From: Jaminaea rosea | Taxonomy: Eukaryota; Basidiomycota; Exobasidiomycetes; Microstromatales | DNA length: 64,000 nt | NCBI RefSeq assembly: GCF_003144245.1 | Contig: NW_020289983.1 | Span: forward strand, 310,001 to 374,000 | Reading direction: 5' to 3' | Part shown: positions 1-9,820 of the stretch, piece after piece | How positions within the stretch are numbered: the first letter of the stretch is position 1 | Layout of the letters: every line of letters starts with the position of its first letter | Translations under genes and position numbers: made by a program | The notes under the pieces: generated by a model | What the model saw: only the letters and a program-made list of their open reading frames with translations | The model's database searches: none | What the model was told of the DNA's origin: nothing

Positions 1-363
1 GCATTGTTCTGGCTCCCACGTGTTTGAGTGAATGTTGAATCCATTCCACTTGGTGCGATATTGCGTGTAGCCCTTGCGCGGGTGTCGCCTCCACCGAAGG
101 ATCGTTTCGATTTCGTACTCTGGAGGGCCGGATTCGCCCTCCTCGTTGATTTGCAGCTGTGCTTCGAGCTGCGAGACATCGACAAAAGACCATTTCTCAT
201 CATTCTCGCTCCAGGATGCCAGGCTGCCTTCGCTCTCTTCGAATGGCATCGGCGTCACTCGATAATCCTCTCCCCAGTCCGTCTTCTCCCACCGTACGGG
301 CTTGCCATCCTTGGTGCGGCCTTTGCCCTTTACTTTTCCCTTGCTGCCCTTTTTGCGTGGCAT
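1..363 (-). CDS. Chromodomain protein, 3' part cut off by the window edge
   Basis: This reading frame starts at the ATG complementary to 361-363 and stays open to base 1. The first 121 residues are visible. The N-terminus is strongly basic (MPRKKGSKGKVKGKGRTK). It is followed by a Trp-rich acidic linker and, from about residue 82, a chromodomain. The visible chromodomain parts are EYEIETIL, then TKWNGF, then NTWEPEQ. These supply the aromatic residues that normally form the methyl-lysine cage, so binding of methylated histone tails is expected. No intron is visible in this part. It is transcribed divergently from the paladin-like gene, with 224 bases between the two start codons. It could be an HP1/Swi6 homologue or another chromatin reader. 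The part that would decide this (a chromoshadow or catalytic domain) lies outside the window. Confidence 0.8.
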   Translation of the reverse strand, partial: MPRKKGSKGKVKGKGRTKDGKPVRWEKTDWGEDYRVTPMPFEESEGSLASWSENDEKWSFVDVSQLEAQLQINEEGESGPPEYEIETILRWRRHPRKGYTQYRTKWNGFNIHSNTWEPEQC

Positions 364-587
364 AGCAGCAGTGGCGCCGGGCTAAAGGAGTGAAGGGAGT
401 CAAGTCAAGGAGTTGAAGCTGCCAGTGATTCGGAGCTTGATTGGTGCGGGGACGGCGGACTGAGGGCCGTGCGGTGCTGCGTGTTGGACTGGACGCCGTC
501 TTCCGTGTCGCGGCAGGCTGCGTCCCAATCTTGGCCTCACTCACTTCCTCTTTTCGCCGATAAGCATTCGCTTTGGCAATCACCACA

Positions 588-3500
588 ATGCTCGACCCGC
601 CTGCGCCTATTGACCAGGCAAACACGGGCGCAGATGTTTCTTCCCTCGCAGATCCGCCGCCCAATGTCAAGCTGCCAGACTCAGAGACGACGGAAGCTCG
701 CCCAGCTCCTACGCCTCGACCCTCGGACGATCTTTCCATCCTCGCTACACTCAACAGAGCTGCAGCTCGCCCAGCATCAAAGTCGCCACTATGGTCTCGA
801 AAGGCAGGAGAGGCCAACGTCGTTCGATCTCGTCAAGGTAGCGTCTTGACTCGAGGTCTCGTCCTCAAGACAGACCATTTCGAGGGCACGCGCGTTCGCC
901 CCACGAAGCTCGATCTGTCTTTGCAAGGTGCTCCGAATTTCCGCAAAGCCGATGCACCGCTTGAAGTCTATGGTACCGCTCAGCCCACTATCACGGGTCT
1001 GCGCACAATATTAGCCGTTTTGGGCGCAGCACCCCCTCCAGCAGCAGCTGCAAATAAGAGGCCATGGCAGAGGACGCCATCCGGCATGACGCTCAAATCA
1101 CCGCCAGTCTCGCGTCAGGCGTCGCATCAGCTCAATAAACAGGCCGCATCGCCCATCGAGTCTCCTGATATGCGTCCCATTACTCAGCAGGCCAAGAAGA
1201 AGACCACAGTCTGGGTCTGTACCCGTGAAGAGCCAATGTGAGTGGGCGCACATGCGAAGCTACCTTTCCATCCTGCATCTGACTCAACTTTCTTCTCCGT
1301 CCCTCGCTCGTAGCATCTACATTGGCGCTCGACCCTTTGTACTCCGCGAGCAGACGAGCCCAATTAACACCTTCTCCCTCTCGTCTCGTGCCGACAACTT
1401 GGAGGCCATCGAGGGCAGGCTCAAGGACGACATCCTGCGCGAGGCTGCGCGCTTCGGCGGCCTGATCATGGTGCATGAGGAAGAAGGAAAAGGTGACGAG
1501 CCCAAGCTCAAGCCGACTTGGATCGCTGTAGACACAGAGACCGTCAAGACGGTTCGAGATGTCTTCGAGGATCTACGCAGTCAAGGATGGGCGTGCGACT
1601 ACCATCGCGTACCAATCGCGCCTGACCAACCCATAGAGAACAACTACCTTGATGCATACACGCGCATTCTTCAGTCCCTCGACCCTGAGACGTCGGCAGT
1701 CGTTGCCAACTGCGGTGCGGGAGTCACGCGAACCACCTTCGCTATGGTAGCGGCACAGATCGTCAGGCGAAGACAGTGGATCCTGCGTGGCCATCCTGAT
1801 CCTTTCAACTTGGCCGACGGGACGATGAGTCCTAGCAATCCAAACTCATCCGGTGCGGCCAACAGTCCTAGCCTGGCAGCCACCGCTGTCACTTCGCCGG
1901 CTCTAGAAGCACAAAGAAGAAGTACTGGCATCAAGGGCAGCGCCGACTCGTCGATGGCAAAGAGCCTGCGAGCCGTTTGGGAGAAGCAGGCTCAGGCTCA
2001 AGCATTACTGAGACTGGTCCAGCTTCTGGGTACGGCAGGCTCTAGCTCTCCAGTCGAGCTCATGCTGGCCAACCCAGACCTCCTTGAGGCGCTACGCCGA
2101 GCATTGACCGGAGACTTTAGCGTCATCCGTGCTCTATGCGGCATTCTCGACGCTGGAATTGATGACAAGGTTGTAGTGGATGTGGCCATCGATTCAGCCG
2201 CGCACCTGACGAACCTGCGAGAAGCTGTTCTTCTCGAGCGAGCCAGCTATGCCCTGGTCAGCTCAGGTTCCTCCTCAGATTCAGCTGGTCAGCATCACCA
2301 ACATCACGGGCACGACGGCGGGGTGCGCCGCAGTGAGAAGGCGGCCATGCATCTGGACAAGGCTGTTCGTGCTCTTGAGAAGTACTTCTTCCTCCTCGCA
2401 TTCTCCTCGTACGTCAATACCATCGATGGAACGGCCGCCACGCCGCAAGACTCCTTCGCCAGCTGGCTGACCCGTCGCTCCGAAATCTGGAACACCATTC
2501 AGCGGATCCGCTCAAAGGGCAAGCAGCTCTACCTCTTTGATCCTGTGGCTGACCTGAGCCAGCTGCGTCGGGGTGGTGGGAAGGGAGCGCATCAGGCCGG
2601 CGGTATGGCGCACCTACGCATGGCTACAGAGGATTCGGCCGGCAACAGCAGCGAGGAGCAGCGTGCAGCAGCAGGTGACGAATTTGCAGATCACCATGTC
2701 CGCAATTTGCGCTCAGGTATCGTGCTTCGACCTGGTACCTTGCTGAAGGAGGACCTCTGGCAAGCGCAACGTGACCGCCCGTCGGACGCTGCGGTCTTTG
2801 ACGTTCGTGGAGCCATCAACTTCAGGCGGATCGCAGGGACAGCCATCTTTGCTACTGGGCAGCCGACGGTCGATGGGATTCGCAATGCGCTCAAGAGTAT
2901 TGGCGACCAGTTGAAGGGACGCGCAAGGATATCCTGCTACTGGCTGAATTTGCGCGAAGAGCCGCTCATCTACGTTGCCGGCCGGCCCATGGTGCTGCGT
3001 GACTCGACGCTCTCCCTGCGCAACATCAAAGCATATGGTGGCATTTCTTGGGCGCGTCTGCAGCTTCTTGAAGACCGTCTCAAGGCCGACGTCATTCATG
3101 AGCTGCAGCAGAACGACGGACGTCTCCTCCTTCACTCCGAGGACGCCAACGGCGAGATCTACCCGCAATGGCAGGAGGTTTCAGCCGATGACGTTGAGAC
3201 GTTGCAGGACGTGATGGGCAAGGTGTCGACCGAGGTCAAGCGCGACGGGTCTGCCATCTGCGGTGTTGATCAGCTCGAGTTCAGGCGTATTCCTTTCACG
3301 GCGGAGAAGCCGCCTGACTACGAAGACCTCACTGCGCTCCTGCAGCTCGTACTGCGTTGTCGCGATTCGGCGATCGTGAACAATTGTCAGCTTGGACGGG
3401 GCCGAAGTACGTTGGCTTCAGTCATCGTGCTGCTCATCGCTCAATGGCTCCGCGAGCATGGGAATGCAGGCGAGGAGCTCTTGCTGCTTGCCAACGACGA

Positions 3501-5481
3501 TGCGAAGCCCTCTTCTCCCGCCGCGGAGCACCGCCCTCCACCACTCTCCTACCATCTCATCAACAGTCTGCTCCGCGTCATCCCGCACGGCCTCGAAGTG
3601 AAACGCGCAGTCGACGAGGCCATCGACCAAGGGTCCGCCGTGACCAACCTCCGCGACTCGATCGAGGAGTTCCGCCTCGCAGCCGAGGAGATGGACGGTG
3701 GAGACGACAATCCGCAGCGCAAAGCCAAGATCCATGCAGGCTGCCAAGCCTTGCGTCGATACTTTGTGCTCATCCTCTTCCAGTCGTACCTCAGTCAGAC
3801 CAAACCCGACGTCATCGTGGGGGATATGCCCACCTTCCAGGACTTTGTGCATCGTCAACCTGTGCTGCAGACGATTAGCAAGGAGTTTGAGAATGTCAGC
3901 CTGGCACTGATCACGCCGCTGCAGCAGAATGCGCAGGGTAGCAAGGGAGGTATTGAGGCGGCGGATGGGATGGCTTTGGCGTCCGAGGTGGACGACGTGG
4001 TTGCGCATCGTGATGGCGCCATCCTCACTGCGTATACTATGCTCAAGAGCGACTTCTTTTCGGGCATCGCCAAGGTGCACCTTTCCCAGATCGAGGGGAT
4101 TCCCAACTTGAGGCAGGTGCCCTTGCTGGTCGGCCCGCCAGATGCTGAGCCGTCCACACCAGGGAAGCTGTCAATGCAGGGATCATCGACGTGGGGCAGT
4201 GGGATGCCGACGCTTGACGGACTGAGGGCAGGACTGGAAAAGATGAAGGCCGGGCCCAAGGGCGACACAACTGTCGTATGGACCTCGTTGCGAGAAGAGC
4301 CCGTCGTCTACGTGCGCGGACGTCCGCATGTGCTGCGCCTCGCCGACCAGCCCCTCACCAACCTCGAAGCTACTGGTATCACCACAGAAACGGTCGAGCG
4401 TCAAGAGATTGCCCTGAAGCGCGACGTGATCGAGGAAGCCGCTCGCCGCGACGGCCGCATCTTGCTGCATGACGAAGTGGAAGTCGAGCCTGGCAAATTC
4501 GACATCATCCCCGTCTGGGAGAGCCTACGCAACCCGAACACGGACGTCCTCACCCCCGCCGAGGCGTACGCGATGGTGCAGGCTGAGGGTTACCGGGTGG
4601 ACTACGGGCGAGTGGCGGTCACAGATGAGCAGGCACCCTTGCCCGGGGTGTTCAAGGCTATTGAAGGGAGAGTGTTGACCGCGCTCAGGCAGGGAGCGGC
4701 CACTGCGTTCAATTGTCAGATGGGAAGGGGCAGAACAACGACCGGTATGGTGATCGCTGCCTTGGTCAGCACGGTGCACCATCATCGTGACGAGATCTTG
4801 GCCGCTGGCCCAGGCGGTGCAGTCGATCTGACTGCCAGCGGTGTGCTCAGCGGGGACGACAGCGTCATTCTTGACGGCGGCGGAGGCGAGAGCACCACAG
4901 GCAGCGTTGCCGGTGATAGGATGACGGGAGCCAAGGATTTCTTGGACAACCGCGAGGAAGAGCTTCTCCTCAACGGCGAGTACCGCATCATCCTTCGTCT
5001 CGTCGGCGTCCTTTCCCAAGGCAAGCTCGCCAAGCTCCTCGTAGACGAAGCCGTCGACCGCATGGATCAAGTACAGAACCTGCGTGTCGCCTGTTACGAT
5101 GCCCGCCTCCGAGCAGAGAATGCTCCCGTCGGCTCAGCGAAGCGTCGTCACTTGTCGACCGTCTTCAACAACTACCTCGCTCGCTACGCCTACCTCATCG
5201 CCTTTGCTAATCATCTGCTCATTGACGAGGAGGATGGAGCTGGGGTGGACGTGCATTTCCAGCAGGTCAAAGAGCTGCTCAAGGCTGATGAGGCGAAGAG
5301 TCGCAGGAGGACGACGAGCACGGGGACGACGAACAGCACGAATAGCGGCAGTGGCGTGCAAGGCATGACGCCCGCGAATGCGAGCAAGGGAGGGGCAGCT
5401 CCATCGCCTTCGCCTAGGCCGTCGACGGCGCCCACGACTGGTAGCGCGGGCCCCAATGGGAAGGGCGGCCCGGGCAAGTGA
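588..5481 (+). CDS. Paladin-like protein with three CX5R phosphatase-like repeats
   Basis: Exons 588-1237 and 1314-5481 give 1605 residues. The start is the ATG at 588. The 76-base intron (GTGAGT...TAG) restores the family motif EEPIIYIGARPFVLR. The protein has three repeats of the paladin / inositol-hexakisphosphatase-like fold. Each repeat carries the REEP...GRPxVLR signature and a CX5R loop: CGAGVTR at about residue 350, CQLGRGR at about 908 and CQMGRGR at about 1351. Cys and Arg are present in all three, so the loops keep the catalytic pattern, although paladins are often regarded as inactive or as phosphoinositide/inositol phosphatases. The first loop departs from the GRGR form of the other two. 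The C-terminal 70 residues are Ser/Thr/Gly/Pro-rich and probably disordered. No signal peptide or membrane segment is seen, so it is probably cytosolic. Confidence 0.88.
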
Positions 5482-5553
5482 GGAGCTACAGGGTTGACAT
5501 TGTTGTACGGGCTACTGGTAGAATGCAGAATGCAACGTGTGAGTCAAGCGCGT

Positions 5554-5614
5554 CGTGCTGATCTTGATCGTGCTGATCTTGATCGTGTTGAGGGCGATTC
5601 GTCAGATCAGCACG
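5554..5614. terminator. 15-base direct repeat with inverted partner (hairpin) in a 3'-3' gap
   Basis: The 15-mer CGTGCTGATCTTGAT occurs twice head to tail (5554-5568 and 5569-5583). GATCAGCACG at 5605-5614 is the perfect reverse complement of the first ten bases of the repeat. The RNA could therefore fold as alternative 10-bp stems. It lies between two convergent genes, about 70 bases past one stop and 95 past the other, where 3' ends are expected. A role in transcript-end formation is inference. Confidence 0.4.
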
Positions 5615-5708
5615 CACCGTCCAAGACATCAAATCAAGACACAACGATATCAGTCAAGCCAGAATGATCTCTTCAGTATGATTGATTTCATTTTGCGTGC
5701 TCGCTCGT

Positions 5709-6185
5709 CTACGAGTTGATGCTGAAGCCACGCGCGGTGCCCTCCTGGTCATCCTCGAGCTGCTGTCCCTCAGTCATGGGGACGACCTCTGCCTTGGACC
5801 TGTCAGGGACCTCGTCGATTCCCCTCGGCCTTGCGTCGTACCCTCCGGGGTTGTCAGCGAGCTCCTGCGCCCTCTTGTCCTCCGGTCCGCCAATTCCCTC
5901 GTAGCGCCTCGACGACTCGATCTGGTCCCCGTCCGCTCCCTCTCCGGGACGGATGGGCACCTCGTCGCCTCCACCGGTCATGCCGCCGCGGCCGTGCTGG
6001 ATCTCGACGCCAGGGAACTTGCTGCTGTCATTGACACCGGACTCGTTGAGTCCAGACTCCTCGCTGAGAGCAGTGTTGCGGGGGTTGAAGGACTCGCCGG
6101 TCTGGCCGCGCGACTTCTGGTCGAGGTCGGCCGACTGCTCGTCAATGATCTGGGCGTTGGACTTGCCTGCGAATGCCTCGGACAT
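5709..6185 (-). CDS. Small hydrophilic disordered protein (158 aa), function unknown
   Basis: This is a single uninterrupted frame from the ATG complementary to 6183-6185. The product is rich in Gly, Glu, Asp, Ser, Gln and Arg. It has no Cys or Trp, no membrane segment and no signal peptide, so it is probably intrinsically disordered. Its make-up resembles stress-induced hydrophilins or LEA-like small proteins of fungi, but I recognise no defined family motif. A CATATAAG box lies about 170 bases upstream of the start on the same strand, as expected for a strongly or conditionally expressed gene. It is convergent with the paladin-like gene and divergent from the DEP1-like gene. The coding call rests on an intact frame, codon use like its neighbours and its own TATA box. 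Confidence 0.7.
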   Translation of the reverse strand: MSEAFAGKSNAQIIDEQSADLDQKSRGQTGESFNPRNTALSEESGLNESGVNDSSKFPGVEIQHGRGGMTGGGDEVPIRPGEGADGDQIESSRRYEGIGGPEDKRAQELADNPGGYDARPRGIDEVPDRSKAEVVPMTEGQQLEDDQEGTARGFSINS

Positions 6186-6861
6186 GTCGGTGACTGGAGA
6201 GGGGGAGGAAAGAGGTGGTCAGCGCCGGGTGGAGATGAGGAATTGGCCAATGCGGCTGTGGCTCACTTGGTGTGGTAGTGGTGATGTGAGGGATTAAGTT
6301 CTTTGTTTTGATATCGTTGAAAGAAGGGAACGCAGATCCGGCTCGTCTCCTTGCTTATATGCCCTGACGTCTGATGAAGAAGTGGGTCATTCAGGGTTCA
6401 GAAGACCTCAAAGTCAAGTGGAGCTCGACGTCACACTGCGCGTCAGCCAGCAGCCAGCGCCCACGCGAGGGTCTTGGACACCGAGCTTGGGGCGCAGCGT
6501 CCTAGAGCTGCAGACCTTCGACGCCCAACTCATCGTGTGATCGATCAGGCGAGCATCGATCTCCCGAAGACGTACGGCGCTGCTGCGAAGAGAATAGAAT
6601 ATGGAAGGGGGCTCGTAGAGGGAGCGAGGAGATCGACGACGCGATAGCGCCAGCCACGTGGTTTGCGTTCATGGATTCGAGAGTCGCCCCGCGGCCTTAG
6701 TCGCGCCAGTCCGCCCTCACACGCTCGCAGCGTCGCCGCCCTCCATCCGCTCGCCGGTGGGTGTGTGTCGTTCGCGCACGCACCTGTGAACAACCCCGCA
6801 ACCAACCCTCATCACTACTACCACCGATCTCACACCTCCTGCTCACGACGCTGGGCGCGCG
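6186..6861. promoter_or_regulatory. 676-base divergent intergenic region
   Basis: This gap separates the starts of the small disordered protein (minus) and the DEP1-like gene (plus). I see no coding signal. It should hold two promoters. The only clear element is the TATA-like box at 6354-6361, oriented to the minus-strand gene. The 80 bases before the plus-strand ATG are rich in C, A and T, like the leaders of neighbouring genes. Confidence 0.5.
6354..6361 (-). promoter_or_regulatory. TATA box (CATATAAG) for the small disordered protein gene
   Basis: The complement of 6354-6361 reads CATATAAG. It lies about 170 bases upstream of the minus-strand ATG at 6185. Most neighbouring genes lack an obvious TATA box, so its presence suggests regulated or strong transcription. 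This is inference from motif and position only. Confidence 0.45.
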
Positions 6862-9447
6862 ATGCCCTCCAGCTCTGGCGACAAGGCCACAGATCCCACA
6901 TCCGACGCAGAGACCGAGCCTTTGCCATATCCATCCGACGACGAGGGAGCCCAAGACGCCAACATGGACGCCGGCGACGCAAACATGGACGACGCAGCCG
7001 CTGCTGCCTCGGCTCTGCTAGACTCAACGACGGCTGTCTCGCCAGCCAAGTCAACACAAGAGCCTTCCCAATCCGATAGCGATCTGTCCGACGCTCCAGA
7101 GAATGAAGACAATGCCAGCGACGCCAGCGATTCCGAGGATGCGCTAGGAGAAGACGACAGTGAGGAAGGCGAGGAAGGAGAAGACGGTGATGAGGGCGAT
7201 GAGGCAGATGACGATGAAGAGGACGACGACGAGGATGACGAAGAGGAAGAGCAAAAGTCATCTGCCCCCGCACAGCGCGCTGGCGGACGAAGAGCTCGTC
7301 AGGAGAGGGAGAACATCGCGCAAGAGGAAGAGGACGAGGAGGAGGAGGAAGAGGAGGAGCAGGCGGCGACCCCAAGTGGATTGGACGCGTTGGTATCGCA
7401 AATCGAGGCGCAAGAAGCTGAGCAACAGGGACCGGACGATGACGAGGATGCGGATGCCGACGCAGATGGCGAAGCAGAAGCGGATGATACCGTTCCGGCC
7501 GACCTGCCCGATTCGTCTGTCAAGTTGACTCCCAGGGCACGCAAGGCAAGCCTTTTGGGCGCGCAGATCGTCCTGGACCCTGGTTCCGAGGGAGGCACGT
7601 CACGCCAACCAAGCGCAGAGGCAGAGGGCGAGGAAGATGAGGAGGAGCAGGACGACGCGGCACAAAGACAGCAAGAGGAAGAAGAGCGCGAAGAGGAGCC
7701 AGCAGAGGAGCCCGCTGAAGAGCCCGCCGTTGAGGCAAGCGCAACCGCAGCGGGCACACCGCTCCCTGAGCCCGAGGAAGATCAAGACGAGGCGGCCCTC
7801 CGCCGGACGGAAGCCATGGACGCGCTCACCAAGATCGAAATCGACTTTGCCATGCTGCGCGACCGCCTTTACATTGAGCGCATGGAAGAGGTCACCCGGG
7901 AGAGCGAAATGATCCTTGACGGCACTCATCCGGAGCTCATCCACCTCACAGCATTGATCGAGGCGAGAAGGCAGCATCGCCTGCGTACAGTGAGTGTAGG
8001 CGGCGTGATATAGGCTGCATACAGGGAAGACTGATCCCTCCTGTCCTTGCCCGCGTAGGTCGAGCTGTGGTTCGAAGAGGAGCAACGCCACTTCGCCAAG
8101 ATGGCAGCGGCAGAAGAGCGCGAAGCCTGGATGACCTGGCGCTACGGTGCTGCCGAGCTACGACGTGACTCAATGGACGATATCAGCCGGAAGCGGCGCA
8201 AGCTCGAACGCGAGAAGCGCAATCTCGATGCCCCTCGCCCCTCACGTCGCCATCAAGTCTTCGAGACGGAGCTCATCGGCGACCCTGATCTCGCAGCAGC
8301 CGCAGCTCAAGCCGCCAAGGCAGATCGTGAAAAGGGTGTCGTAGGCCGCAGGAGAGCAGCCAGGGAGGCCGAGGAGCTCGCTACACTTGGCAGTCACATC
8401 GCCTTGCCTGATCTGCGAGGACTCGAGGACTTTGAAGCGTGGAACGATCTCGAGCGGATGGGCATTCAGCGGATGCAAGTCATGCCCGAGGCGCCGCCGC
8501 CGCAACACATGCCCGCGCAGATGCCGCCAATGGGGCCAGAGCAAGGCTATTACGGCGGACCAGGCTATCCGTACGACGAGCGCGCTATGCACCCTGAGCA
8601 CCACGGCTACCCTCAGCACCCTCATCCCGAAGATCTCTACAATGCAGAGCAAGCTGCCGCGTATGAGCGCGAACAGCGTGAAAGAGAGCGCCAGCATCAT
8701 CATCAACAGCAGCGGGAGCAGCAACAAAGAGAACAGCGGGAGCAGCGGGAGGCACGCGAGAGGGAGCGGGAGTATCACCGTCAGCGAGAGCGCGAGCGTG
8801 AACGTGAGCATCAACGCGAACAAGAGCGAGAACGCGAACGTGTGGAGCGAGAGTACGCTGCGGAGATGCAGCACCGTCACCAAGCCTCGCTACACTACGA
8901 TGATCGCGACGTCAAGCCGCATACCAATGGCTATGGCCATGGTTCTCGCGAACGCCAGCATCCTCAGCAAAACCATCGAGAGCGGGAAGGAGATCGCAAC
9001 GGCTACGGTGGCCCGCATATGACACAACATCGACCTCCACGAGAAGAAGTCTACCCTATTGCTGGGCCGAGCGCATCACCGCCTAGACGCCCACCTCCAC
9101 GAGAGCAAGATCATCATGCACCGCCTCCCCCACTACGTCGCCCAGACCTCGGTGGCAGTGCTGCAGCTGCTCCACCTCGTCATTCCCCCGCCCAGCATGG
9201 CCAAGAATTGCGTGTAGACCCGACGCCAGCTCTCGGCGTGCCGGAAGGTGGTGTGCCGGCGCAACAACCACTCGAGGTGGCTCAACGTCTTCCGATCTCA
9301 CCGCAAGCGCATCACAAGGTCTCACGGGATGTCACGACGGATCAGCGAGCGGGCGGAATGGCTGAAGGGAGCGGGAGCGGGGGAGCCCCTGAGCAACCAA
9401 CGGCATCACAGTCGATGGCGACGGGAGGATCAGCGGCTGAGCTTTGA
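6862..9447 (+). CDS. DEP1: Dep1/Sds3-family subunit of an Rpd3L-type histone deacetylase complex
   Basis: Exons 6862-7989 and 8059-9447 give 838 residues. The 69-base intron starts GTGAGT and ends GTAG. Residues 1-310 are extremely acidic, with long Asp/Glu runs, as in yeast Dep1. From about 316 to 440 comes the Sds3-like domain. It begins ALTKIEIDFAMLRDRLY and contains LDGTHPEL, a Lys/Arg-rich helix and a coiled-coil continuation across the intron. Family members scaffold the Sin3-Rpd3 large deacetylase complex in the nucleus. The C-terminal 350 residues are unusual. They are low-complexity, with His/Pro/Tyr-rich sequence, then about 60 residues of Glu-Arg-Gln repeats, then Pro/Ala-rich sequence. 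Yeast Dep1 is about 400 residues, so this protein is roughly twice the usual length. Sds3 or BRMS1 orthology cannot be excluded, but the acidic N-terminus favours Dep1. Confidence 0.82.
8680..8860 (+). repeat. Purine-rich low-complexity coding repeat (Arg/Glu/Gln)
   Basis: Within the second exon of the DEP1-like gene, imperfect GAGCGN / CAGCGN hexamers and CAGCAG units encode a run of alternating Arg, Glu and Gln with a short His run. The frame stays open throughout. Such tracts expand and contract by slippage, so length differences between strains are likely. Confidence 0.7.
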
Positions 9448-9820
9448 CTGGCAAGACCCGGCAAACATACATCGTCAGGCACAAGGAATCTTCCCCGACG
9501 GCAATAGAAGTAGCGTGTGCGCGTGAACGAGCGGGGTGTTATCATCGTCGTCGGATGGACAGTACGACTGATTGCCGCGTCGAAGCACCGGGTCGAGGGC
9601 AAAGCCAACTCACCTGATGAAGCGCGGATCGTGGCGCCTACCATCCGCCCGCCCCCTTTTGCCGCTGCCGTCCGCCGCCATCGACCGCCGTCATCGCTAT
9701 CGCCCGCCAAGATCGTCGCAGCCGTCTTGTATCATCTTGCCCTCCTGTCCTCTTTACGCAAACGCACATTCTTCTTGATACCATATCAGTCGCTGTCTTT
9801 CTTGGTGCAAACAGCACGGC
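9448..9820. promoter_or_regulatory. 373-base gap between two plus-strand genes
   Basis: This gap holds the 3' end of the DEP1-like transcript and the promoter and leader of the serine-rich gene. The last 170 bases are C- and T-rich. I see no convincing reading frame, TATA box or repeat. Confidence 0.4.

Noticed and set aside
200-817. 205-codon minus-strand frame across the divergent promoter
   Set aside because: It is antisense to the chromodomain/paladin starts with arginine-rich random composition, while both overlapping genes have clear homology.
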